Program-made: the position numbers and the translations under genes | Assembly (NCBI RefSeq): GCF_037975245.1 | Contig: NC_092573.1 | Location: 7,986,501-8,050,500, forward strand | DNA length: 64,000 nt | Source of the DNA: Apostichopus japonicus | Taxonomy: Eukaryota; Echinodermata; Holothuroidea; Aspidochirotida; Stichopodidae | Direction of reading: 5' to 3' | Part shown: positions 1-10,355 of the stretch, one piece after another | Layout: each line of letters opens with the position of its first letter | How positions within the stretch are numbered: the stretch's first letter is position 1 | The notes under the pieces: generated by a model | What the model saw: the letters and a program-made list of their open reading frames with translations, nothing else | What the model was told of the DNA's origin: nothing | Databases searched by the model: none

Positions 1-1547
1 TATATATATACATTTATATATATGTATCTGTATATATATATATATATACATATACATATGATACATATATTTATTTGTGTGTATGCGTGTGTGCATACAT
101 ATGTCCACCTCCTTTTCCTCCTATCCCTCTGCCCCTCCACCCCACCGTCATAAAGTAGGGCCTTGTATGAGAGATGACAATGACATAATTCGTCAACTAA
201 AGTTATTAAGCCAGTGCCTTAGCCTACGTGTCATATTTCTACTCCATCGAAAAACAAAATATAGTTATTTTTGCTTTCGAAGTATAAAAAAAACAAGCTT
301 CAAGTGATTCTTCCTTAAATAATGTTTTTTTTTATTGCCTTTTTTATTATCACTTCAAACCCGGATGCGCTCTGAACACACAGGGCAGTGCGGCCTTGTT
401 GACTTGACCTGTTGTTCAAATTACAAACATAATATATTTTGTAGGGAAATGTCATTATAACCTTCTAGCTTGTTAACATTGTAAAAATTAAGAAAATCAT
501 ACTTTGTTGATGTTCCTTTTATCTAAATTCGACAAAGATACTGTAATCGATTTGCTCAAAGTTAGTTATAACTATATTTTCACATAGTGTCTCCTTTCGT
601 AATGACATAGAAACACGATAAACGCACATATTATTGCAACCGCTTCTTCGGGTTTTGCGTTTTTGGTATTTTTAACGACTCTATGAATTTGATTATAACA
701 AAAAAGTTTAATATATAAGGTCCAGTTTCAAGGAGTGAATTTAAGTTTTTCTTAGGCTTTTATGAAAAGAGAGTCAGAGGACAAAACTTGTTCTTCAATG
801 GAACTATTTTACAGATGCGAACCAAAAGGTGTTGAAGTTTGCCCAAGTGTTATTAAAAGTTTCATTTGCTGGGATTTGTAAAGATGAATAGAATTGGTGA
901 CAAACAAAAGAAGAAATGTTGTTTTAAAGAGCGACCACCATAGGCTGACTTTTAATCATGAGATTGACATCATCTAAGACCACAGAAAGAAATGGGTGAT
1001 AATGTTGTATTCTTCTTTCGGTGTTCAAAATACTCAGCATTAAAGTGTGATGAATATCTGGAATGCTTAATTCTCAATTGATTTCGGCTCCTCTATACAT
1101 TAATTCACTGATGAAGAGATGGTTGGTCTTTTTCCGGGAATCAACATTACTTATATGTTGCACAAATCTTTCAGGACCACAATATGTATTTGGTTACACC
1201 GTCACATTATGGCTCCATGGCGTCAAGTCAGCATGATCCATGAACGCATGAACGCATGAACAATATTATCACATTAGCTCACCATAATAATCTTACATTA
1301 AGGAAACTAAGCTTTTGTCATTTCGCAAACACCCTACCCGACTATGAGATTTGTAAGCTGACAGACCTCATTACTAAGCGAAGATAATTTTAAACGAGCA
1401 TAAATTTGAATGGGTTAATCTCCTAATTATGTGTAAGAGTTCTTCCTATAGTTTATAGAATGTATGCATAGGCTTATGGTTTTCAGTTTGCCACCCACAC
1501 AAGATTTCTTGGAAATGAAGTGACACTCATACTATTATATCTTGCAG
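1..1547. other. Intron of gene A with leading TA-rich microsatellite
   Basis: The first 60 bases are an imperfect (TA)n tract. Bases from about 80 to 868 align with about 48,118-48,932 in the second copy, so this is the left part of the tandem duplication seen here. No exon is recognised before 1548. The similarity to copy B stops abruptly near 868, where copy B jumps to the equivalent of 6090. Confidence 0.6.
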
Positions 1548-1612
1548 TTCCTGCCTCCCCTGCAATTTCTGTTAGCGAAACTACGTCAAGGACAGCAACG
1601 GTAAATGTCCAG
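1548..1612 (+). CDS. Gene A FN3-1, first half exon
   Basis: This 65-base exon lies between a TTGCAG acceptor and a GTAAGC donor. It enters in phase 1 and leaves in phase 0, reading PASPAISVSETTSRTATVNV then Q, which fits the A and B strands of an FN3 domain. The second half is at 3019-3238. The same split arrangement recurs in FN3-8 (8758-8828 plus 10130-10355). Copy B lacks this exon. Confidence 0.72.
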
Positions 1613-3018
1613 GTAAGCTCATCTGAGGTCATTGTCACATTCCATACGTAGTTAGTATAGTCATCTAAAGTCTGTACTTTGTTGTCCAGTTTCAAGGCAC
1701 TTCAAAGCACTGAGCAATGTGAGTATCATGCTTTCGTTAGATAATGGTTCAGAATTGTTCATTCTGTCAAAACTAGTGCCTCGAGACACGGTATGAGAGA
1801 ACAGCATATAAAGTGCATGGTATGAATATGGACCAAATTAAACATCTGGGACATCTGAAATGATTTTTTTTTTGCGCTCTCACATCTACCCACACCGTCG
1901 CTCTCCAATATCGTGGCAATGTTCCCGTTCACGTTCATGTAAATTCATTTTTCTTAAGATATACACTTAAATTTATGCCAAACTGTGATGAAAATGTGGT
2001 TGGTGGGATTTCTCGCAGAATGCATTGATTGAGCCTAAATCATAATACTGCACAAAACAAATCGCTGTCGCAATCACATGGAAACAGTCTCAAAATTGAG
2101 GGTGTGGGACAGAGAGAGAGAGAGAGAGAGATATGTGGAGAGAGTACCATCACAATGCATGTATTTTACTTAGTGTGCCTATAGCCTTCATTTTGAGAAC
2201 GGTACCGCTTTTCTTACACAAAAACGATCACAAATCAGGTGAAAATTCAATATAAATATATGTTAAATTAACGTTGAAAGAAACTTTGCAAATTTGTTAG
2301 CAAGAAACAAGAAACCATGAACGTTATTGCATATGTTTTGAAGGAAATTACGGTAGTGGTGATAGGGGAGTAGGACAGTACAACGTTTTTACTGAATTGA
2401 AAACTTTCAGCAACAGAAATCAAATTTATCTTAGCTTTTACGATAGTAGCCCGTGTTGCTTTACCTTTTTCCAGTCTTTTGACAATTGTAGAGACGATGG
2501 AGATGGGCGGGGGGGGGGGGGGAGGTCTGCACCAAAAATATAAAGTGATACTACTTTTAAATTCGCCCAGGCTTGTTCCTCTACTCCCCACCCCCCAACT
2601 CTATCATCGACTGACTTCTGGTTTCACTTCGGGTAGCAAGTGCATCGGTTTGCATTTAGCATAGGAGCTGATTGGTTGTTACGTCATGGTTCACAGTTCC
2701 TCATTTGAAAAGCTAGATCTAAAGTTGTGGTGAATGGCTAATAGCATGCCATCTCAGTTGGATCATTTATAAATGATAATTTCTTTTTAAAGAATTTGGT
2801 TTAATATTTACAACTATTTACTTTATGTCAAATCTAAACTCATTAATTAACCGCCTCCTTGCAGTTTCTTGTTTCTTCGTTTTCACAGAAAACAGAATCA
2901 GTACTGTTGTGTTATTGTTGCCTTTGCTATAACGAGTCACGAAATACTGCGATGATGCCTCAAAATGTATTGGTAGTAGTCTAATAGACACAATTTTAAA
3001 ATCTGGTTCACCTTACAG
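1613..3018 (+). other. Phase-0 intron inside FN3-1
   Basis: This intron contains a short (GA)n tract near 2113-2131 and a G-run near 2510. No gene or intact mobile element is recognised. It splits one FN3 domain between its B and C strands. Confidence 0.6.
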
Positions 3019-3238
3019 ATTCCTCCCACACAAGACTGGAAGTGCAGCAACATTACTGTGTATTTCCAGACAGAGGATAGAGGGAAGTGGATGAAAGAAG
3101 AGGAACTCGATCCCTGGGAGAGAGAGATTCAGATTGACGACCTGATTCCTTGCTCTGCGTATAATTATCGCGTCCGGTTATCTAATTATCACGAAACAGT
3201 CTTTAGTAACGTCAGTACTGTCAATACTAAGGCAGAGG
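3019..3238 (+). CDS. Gene A FN3-1, second half exon
   Basis: The exon opens after CTTACAG in phase 0 (IPPTQDWKCSNITVYFQ) and ends at GAG G before GTAAAC in phase 1. It carries the C to G strands. The motif DWKCSNITVYFQ matches DPWKCRDVSVTFQ in FN3-8, and the LIPCSAYNYRVRL segment matches LVPCSDNRFRLKV there, so the two split domains are homologous and share two cysteines. Potential N-glycosylation sites are NIT and NVS. Confidence 0.82.
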
Positions 3239-3624
3239 GTAAACATCAGTTCAATTTGTATTTCGTTCAAAGCTACATCCTACAGAATTGGTATTAGAAA
3301 ATAGCTAAAGAAGATGAAGTCATTCATATGTAATTTACAAAGTAGAATGGAAAATATTACTATGACGCCACTCTATATTAGTATATACGTACCAAGGATT
3401 TGAAACCGGAATTTCGGTCGCACAACAAGTTTCTAAATGACGGATTAGCTACTGGTCACTTAACTGCTGTAGAGTTCTTGAAAATTCTTATTCTGGAGAA
3501 CAATGTATTAAATAAACCAGCTAATATTATTTGAGTATTTTTCAAGGAACATTAAATTAATTTATTTTTGCGTTGCGTAAACAGCCACAAAGTTTAGTGT
3601 ATTGTTTTTAACTTCTCCTCTCAG

Positions 3625-3960
3625 GATTAAGTGCTGTAGAAAATGCCCTTGCAATAAGTGACGCCTCTCAAACAGGACGTCTCAACGTTTCTTGGACACC
3701 ACCAGATACATCCGATACGGCATGTTCCGTTAGCCATTACAATGTCCAATATTCACAGATCAAATACAAGACCTGTTCCGACGACGAGGAGAATGTATCT
3801 GAATATTCATTAGATGTTACTGACATCGAGGTAGCCCTTGATGATCTTAAAGATTATTCCGATTACAATGTGTCCATTACCGCCATGGTATCGAAGATTG
3901 GGCAGTCCGATTTTATCTCTGGGGAAACAATTACAATAACCGGAAGCACCATGCCTAATA
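3625..3960 (+). CDS. Gene A FN3-2 (cysteine-pair type)
   Basis: This single-exon domain of 112 codons is symmetric phase 1-1, with acceptor CCTCTCAG and donor GTAAGT. The core reads RLNVSWTPPD, then C-SVSHYNVQYSQIKYKT-C, a cysteine pair around the C and C' strands, and ends DYSDYNVSITAM and a G strand. The same cysteine pair marks FN3-5, -9, -11 and -13. A disulphide within the domain is an inference. It has no counterpart in copy B. Confidence 0.85.
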
Positions 3961-4273
3961 GTAAGTAAAGAAAGCGAGATAACTTCAAGCATTAGGAGCA
4001 AATGACTAAATCTTGTAAAACTGAAACGATTTGCTTACATACATTCTTAGATCGTTTTTGGTACATACAGTCGTCATTTTGCTTGTTTGCAATTGGCTTT
4101 AAAAATTGTGAATATACAACCCAATTCCCTCGGAGTTGCTTTGAAGTAATTCATTTCTTTGGGAAAATAATTCGGTTATATCAGTAAGTGAATATGGCTA
4201 TTATACATACTTCGGTCAGCACTCTATGTTACACTCCAACATTTATCCAATCACATTTTTTTATTGTAACTAG

Positions 4274-4567
4274 ATCCAATTGAAGCTCCCAGCGATATTT
4301 TACTGACTGGTGTTACCCACTCCTCACTGACATTCACCTGGAAACCTCCTCACGACTGTCGGTCACAAAATGGTATCATCACCAGTTATTCATACATACT
4401 GCAGACCGTTGATGGAGAAGAAGTTCAAACTGGAACAACAGAGAAGACCTACGTAGTTCTTGGTGATCTAGAACCGAACGGAAAATATTACTTCATGGTT
4501 TGCGCCGTCAACTCTGCTGGGAAAGGACCATACAGTGAACCTGTTTGGGAGGAAACGCGTTTCAGAA
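4274..4567 (+). CDS. Gene A FN3-3
   Basis: This 98-codon phase 1-1 exon lies between AACTAG and GTAAGA. It is a textbook FN3: SLTFTWKPP with the B-strand tryptophan, GIITSYSYILQ for the C strand, LEPNGKYYFMVCAVNSAGKG for E to F, and a closing G strand. This plain type alternates with the cysteine-pair type along the gene. The polypyrimidine tract is weak, but the frame and domain are clear. It is absent from copy B. Confidence 0.85.
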
Positions 4568-4816
4568 GTAAGAGTTGTCTCTTTAGTAATAAGCAATCAG
4601 GTTCAGTCACCGGAATATTCCCCTTTAAAGAGCAATAATATCTCACAATACTTATGACTGTCGGCAACGACAGGAACCAAAATTAAGTAATTTCATTCAA
4701 TATTGAAATCAACGAAATTTGATTATAACTTCATTTAAAAACCATCCTACCTGATTTTCTGTATTTATCATTTAATGTGTACTGTTAACTTTTTTGTCTA
4801 TGTGTGTCCGTAATAG

Positions 4817-5113
4817 GGTCGACATGTCCGGGGAATAGCCCACTGCGTGTTGGAGGAGTCTTACACGGCTCTGCAGGCACAGGTGGCAGTCAGCCATGGG
4901 GAACGCGTCAACCTATCTTTATTCTCCCTCATCACGTGAGGAATCCGTTCGTAAGGGGAGGTGGAGTTGTAAAAGTATGGTTCGGTACAGCTAAAAGCTG
5001 TGGGGGTTCGTCAGGTCCCTGCCCAGGAAGAACCACGGGAACTCAGGCGCAGGTACCAACCATGTGCCAGAGAGAGGAAGGGCCAGATGACAACTTCTCA
5101 AAATGTGATGCAG
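4817..5113 (+). CDS. Gene A internal cysteine-rich domain (unrecognised family)
   Basis: This 99-codon phase 1-1 exon with donor GTAAGA encodes a non-FN3 module that starts STCPGNSPLRVGG and contains PWGTRQPIFIL, VVKVWFGTAKSC and further cysteines to NFSKCDA. It is homologous to the exon at 40632-40922 in gene B. Shared features are CPxxSPL, GG, a tryptophan, a [IV]F[IV]L block, a V[VI][KR][VI] block ending in SC, then three more cysteines. I do not recognise this module from any named domain. It sits between FN3-3 and FN3-4, where it looks like a former N-terminus now internal. It is absent from the matching part of copy B. Confidence 0.75.
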
Positions 5114-5533
5114 GTAAGATTTGCTTTGTGGTATCTAATGGCAAAGTCACAGAGGGACAAATATCTTGTGGTTATTGATATTTTCATTTTTTTTGCAATT
5201 AAAATAAAATCCCATGACTACGTTTCGTTATGGGGATAAATATGATCAATGGCACCAAATCTGGTGGTCGACATATATAAAACATGTAAACAATCAAAAT
5301 CATATTTTCTTTTCCAAAGTTGAGTCTGAAAAACTTTTGATCATATCGCCTTGATGTAAATCTGATCCTTCGATGGCAAACTTGATCAAAATGGAGGATG
5401 CGGCCCAAATGAGCGTAAGGGCCAACATACACATAATAAGTTTACTTCAAATGTTTCATCTTTCGAATGAAGTAAATTTGACAGTCTTGTTCCAGCACCT
5501 ATTTACCTATTGAATTATCCACTCTTTACTTAG

Positions 5534-5860
5534 CGTGTCCACGGTTTTCGGAGAGTACGCAGGTATTTACCACGGAGAGTCCTACCGTGTCTAGCCTCGT
5601 CCTAACCTGGAGAGATTGGGACGTGACACTTGACAGAGGGATAGGGCCTGTCACAGGGTACATTCTACGCCATGGTAAGGTAGGAGAGGCCCCAACCGAA
5701 ATTCAGAAAGGGCTTAGCTTGCACCACCTATTCACTAACCTCACCATCAATACAGACTACTCTTTCGAAGTTATCGGATTGAAGGGCACGTCGACCATGG
5801 GTGGTAGCGTATGTGACGGTTCAACATCTTTCCAGTTTATACACACGACAGGCTGTGGAA
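5534..5860 (+). CDS. Gene A FN3-4
   Basis: This 109-codon phase 1-1 exon lies between TTTACTTAG and GTAGGT. It follows the cysteine-rich domain directly, beginning ACPRFSESTQVF. SSLVLTWRDWDVTLDRG gives the B-C region with a W-x-x-W pair, and PVTGYILRHG the C strand. The closing TTGCGS resembles RTRCGG at the end of FN3-7, which also has a W-x-x-W pair, so these two are sister domains. NLT is a potential N-glycosylation site. Confidence 0.82.
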
Positions 5861-6151
5861 GTAGGTGGTTTGAATTTAATTCTATGTTACAAAAAAAGGA
5901 AGGAAATGTTTATTATTCAGACAAGCTTTTGCACTCTCTGCACTGAATAGATAACTGCCGACTTAGTTACGTTGAAACATTCGCGTGTGACTTGTTTTTC
6001 TTATGAAATTATGCACTGTACAGATTAAATTTAAACATATAAGTACAATATTTTAAAGTTTTCTTTACGATAGAGAAGGAAAGAGGCTTTTCCCAACTCT
6101 TTCGAGGAATATTTGTTACCTTTAGCTGTTACTTCTTTCTTTTTCATACAG

Positions 6152-6481
6152 GATTAGACCCTGTTCAAAATCTAACGGCGAGCAACGCCAGAGGAAAATA
6201 TACGCTACATGTGTCGTGGTCTCCACCTGATGGTCTTTGCCCTGTCCATGTTTATAACGTGACATACCCATTACTCCGTTTCAAAGCATGTGATTACGAT
6301 GAACTATGGTCGCAAATATACCCTCCATTGCAAACGAACAAGACAGAACTGACGCTCTACCTATATGACGACTTCGCAGAGTATAATATTTCAGTGACAC
6401 CTTTCACAGAGAGTATTGATGGTACCGGATTTTTAATGGAAGGGGAAACAGTATCAATAACAGGCATTACCCAACAAAATG
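6152..6481 (+). CDS. Gene A FN3-5 (cysteine-pair type)
   Basis: This 110-codon phase 1-1 exon lies between TTCATACAG and GTGAAT. GLDPVQNLTAS is the A strand, LHVSWSPPDGLC the B strand and first cysteine, and RFKACD the second cysteine; EYNISVTPF is the E-F region. It has NLT, NVT, NKT and NIS sequons. Its partner in gene B is 49000-49323, which lacks two codons here (YT). This is the first exon downstream of the block missing from copy B. Confidence 0.88.
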
Positions 6482-6908
6482 GTGAATATTTTATGTTTTC
6501 TCTTCCCTTTTATTCGTTTTCTAAAAACATGGTATTCTTTGGAGTTGAATAATGATTTGTATGATAGGGAGGGCGATGAGCAGGGGTGGTGGTGGTGTGG
6601 GTGGGTGGTTGCGTCGACAAGGAAGGGTGATATGGATGAATTACATATCAGTACTCTTGATATAGAAATGGCACCGAAAATTGTATATTGATTACGGATA
6701 TGTTACGTTTAAATATTTCATTATAGTCAATGTGAACAACTTATACCCTAAATTGGAATTATCAACAAAACATCAGTATTTGGGATAATTGAAAATAGAA
6801 CAAAGTGAACATCAACGATCTAACTTTAACGATTATTTGACTTCTAGAATAGTAGTTTACAGTATCTGCAAATATAAAATTATAAACTAATGACGGTATG
6901 TCTCCCAG

Positions 6909-7190
6909 GTCCATTTGTGTCTCCGCGGTCTGTGACGTTGATCGATAATTCACCAAACTATGTTGAGATTGCCTGGGAAAGGGTCAGATGCTCTCTTCTT
7001 GGAGGGACCTTTTCAAACTATGTCTACTCATTGGTGCAAAATGGTGTTTACATTAATGGCACCACAGAGGAGAACCATGTGCTTATTGATGAGCTAGACG
7101 CTTATACCCCCTATATCGTCAGTATTTCGGTACAAACCACCTTTGGAGAGGGACCACCAGCAGAATTTACGGGAACAACTCCAGAAAGTA
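6909..7190 (+). CDS. Gene A FN3-6, missing from gene B
   Basis: This 94-codon phase 1-1 exon has acceptor GTCTCCCAG. It reads PNYVEIAWERVRC, FSNYVYSLVQNG and LDAYTPYIVSISVQTTFGEG, a plain FN3 domain. Two phase-1 donors overlap at the 3' end (after GAA A, or after AGT A); I chose the later one because it is a perfect GTAAGT. The matching interval of copy B is deleted. Confidence 0.82.
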
Positions 7191-7304
7191 GTAAGTATAT
7201 TTCTTTGGTTATCCTGATTACGTTCCTGGTTATTAACGATACGAAAACCAACAAAATTTTTATTACCTGACTACGCCAGTCGTGTGTGTATGATGTTGTT
7301 AAAA

Positions 7305-7990
<686 letters not shown>

Positions 7991-8032
7991 ATTCATACCA
8001 GACAAATAACGACTTTGCTTACCTTTTTCCAG

Positions 8033-8350
8033 CACCACTCTCCTATAATCCAGAGGTCACAGTTCTTAACCTGACAGGGGTCACTGCGACCACTATCGAA
8101 GTTTCCTGGTACAGCTGGAACAAACTGATTGGATTAGGCAATGGCACGGTAAAATCTTACTTGCTGTGGTTTGGTGAACAAGGAACTGAAAGTGTCCCAT
8201 ATTTCATGGGTCAAAATTTGACACATCAATTTCAGGACCTTTCCCCTGACACCGACTATTACTTTCAGATTGAAGTTATAGGCAATGGGAAAGGCAATGG
8301 TGTAAGAGGGCCACCGTCTGACATACAAACATTTAGAACTCGCTGTGGAG
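8033..8350 (+). CDS. Gene A FN3-7
   Basis: This 106-codon phase 1-1 exon lies between CTTTTTCCAG and GTAAGT. TTIEVSWYSWNKLIGLG carries the B-strand tryptophan, VKSYLLWFGEQG the C-C' strands, and LSPDTDYYFQIEVIG the E-F hairpin. It ends with RTRCGG. The partner in gene B (49912-50220) has a nine-base deletion removing WYS and the neighbouring tryptophan. NGT and NLT are potential glycosylation sites. Confidence 0.87.
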
Positions 8351-8757
8351 GTAAGTTCTTTTTATATCAAAGCATTACAAATTGAGTCGAAATTTGTAAC
8401 CGCGCATCTGTTTTGTAGTGTGGAATATAACTGACCTTTATTAGTACGATGAGTTCTATATAAAGATTTTAAATAGTCTATGGGTATCGTTCTCGGAATC
8501 AGTGGCTGTCTAACCCGTTTTCAGTATCTTGGGCTATGATTTGATGCTTAAAGAGTACTATATTATACATACAATCTTCATTGATAGCAGAACTTTGACC
8601 GGTTTAAAATATATACAGTCCTCTTTAAACTTCCATCGATGGCTTAAAGAAAGAATGAAGTGGACATGTAGAGTAAGTCATTTGTTAGTGGTAACAGAAT
8701 GCAATTGGAAAGATCTGAAGCTATTTTCAATCTATTAACTTCCTTCAATTATCACAG

Positions 8758-8828
8758 TTCCTGCCAAACCTGATTTGAAACTGACAGCACATACAGTCAC
8801 TTCAAGATCAGCTGCTTTTTACTACACG
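8758..8828 (+). CDS. Gene A FN3-8, first half exon
   Basis: This 71-base exon lies between TTATCACAG and GTAGGA, enters in phase 1 and leaves in phase 0. It reads PAKPDLKLTAHTVTSRSAAF then YYT, the A and B strands. It pairs with 50661-50731 of gene B at nearly identical borders, which supports it strongly although it is short. Confidence 0.82.
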
Positions 8829-10129
8829 GTAGGAAAACATATCGCTTCAATATTTCAAATATTGTTTGCATGCTCTCCTTCTTCAACCCTTTGACACCTC
8901 CCTCCTTTCCTAATTATTCAAATCCTCCTTTTCCTACTGTTTATTCTTCCATGCCCGTAGACAGAGTTTGTCTTTGTTGGGGGAGGGGAAGGAGAGGTAC
9001 CAATTTTGACTGATGTCCGTCCTGCATTGTCCTTACTACTTTCCCATCCTACTCCCGTTCCGGAGCTCCTCCGCGTTCTCTGTTTATGTACTACTTGCTT
9101 TATTTCTTGGCAACCTTCTTTCCCTTCCTAATCCTTTTCGTTCCTCCTCCCTTCATTTTCTTCCTCCCAGTCATCCTTCTTCAGCCTGAACATTATCATA
9201 AATAAAACAATAAAATTTAAAGCAGCATTTTGCGTCATTTTCTATGATTTTTCTCAACCTCACTGATTCCACTTTGCCATAACGACATACATAACTAGCT
9301 AATCTATTTATATTTTACTTCAAATGGTGGCATAAAAGTCGAAAAATTTGCAACTTTCAACTTTGTTGTTCTCCAAGATATTTTCCGTTGGGAACCCAAT
9401 AAACCTCGCCCATAATATGAATATTTAAACACTACGAACGTCATTGACAGATACGTAATATAACACCACGCTTGATTTGTGTACAGTCTATATGGCAGTT
9501 GTACCAGGAGTTGCATAACAACTCCCTGGTACAACCAACGCGAAGTCTTGAATCTATTTTTAGCAACGGCTCATAACTAAACCTGCATCTCTGATTGGTT
9601 GAATTCAAACTAGTGGGTTTGGCGGAATTGTATGCGATTAATTTTAACTGTGAAATTTGTCGAGGACACTCTTCTCATTTATCGACATAAATCGTTAATT
9701 ACTCGCTAATTAACGCTCTTGGCAGGGTGAAACTTGGATGGTATCTTAGATTGCTGTTTTATGATTGATACATGTCAAAAAATCGATGCACATGTTAAAA
9801 AAGTGGAAAAAAGCGACCCAACGCAAAATGCTGCTTTAACACATATGGCTCGGTGATGACTTCAGCCTTGTGTGTGAAGGAACGTTAAAACTTGTGATAT
9901 TTACCAAATCAATGACAACTTTCCTAGTAAGTTGTTCATCACAGCAATCTCAAGCGCATAGGACAATGATGATGGTTAGATTCGTTATAACAAATTTGGT
10001 GTGATACTTTGATATCCTCGTCAGAATGACACAAACGTAAAACTTAACTTCAAATGCTCACTCTAGCATCAACGTCTGCAGCTCTAGCTTGCTGAACTAA
10101 ACTTTTGTTTTAACTTATAATGCTACCAG
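8829..10129 (+). other. Phase-0 intron inside FN3-8
   Basis: This intron is 1301 bases against 686 in copy B. The difference is explained largely by the 615-base TTAA-flanked element at 9221-9835. A pyrimidine-rich tract lies between about 8880 and 9170. No exon is seen. Confidence 0.75.
9221..9835. mobile_element. TTAA-flanked non-autonomous DNA transposon (MITE)
   Basis: Perfect 15-bp terminal inverted repeats AGCAGCATTTTGCGT / ACGCAAAATGCTGCT are flanked on both sides by TTAA (9217-9220 and 9836-9839). Copy B keeps the empty site with a single TTAA in the same sequence context (near 51,120). TTAA duplications are made by piggyBac and Kolobok transposases. No transposase ORF is present. 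A near-perfect hairpin lies inside at 9498-9535. Confidence 0.9.
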
Positions 10130-10355
10130 TTTCCAGAAGATGAAGACCCTTGGAAGTGCCGAGACGTGTCCGTAACCTTTCAGATGGAAACCGGTGCAGG
10201 TGAATGGGAGGATGTGAAGGAAATGAGCACAGACGATAGAATTGTCGATAAGTCGGACCTAGTTCCCTGTTCTGACAATCGATTTCGTCTCAAAGTTAAG
10301 AACAAACATGAAGTAACATTCAGCAATGAAGTGGATGTTGGAACGGATGTGGAAA
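10130..10355 (+). CDS. Gene A FN3-8, second half exon
   Basis: The exon begins in phase 0 with FPEDEDPWKCRDVSVTFQME and ends GTDVE in phase 1 before GTAAGT. It carries the C to G strands, including the two cysteines of WKC and LVPC and the final TFSNEVDVGT strand. It pairs with 51418-51643 in gene B at identical length and is homologous to the second half of FN3-1. Confidence 0.87.

Noticed and set aside
5000-5239. Second overlapping ORF across the cysteine-rich exon
   Set aside because: Shadow frame that crosses the donor site; the chosen frame has homology to 40632-40922.
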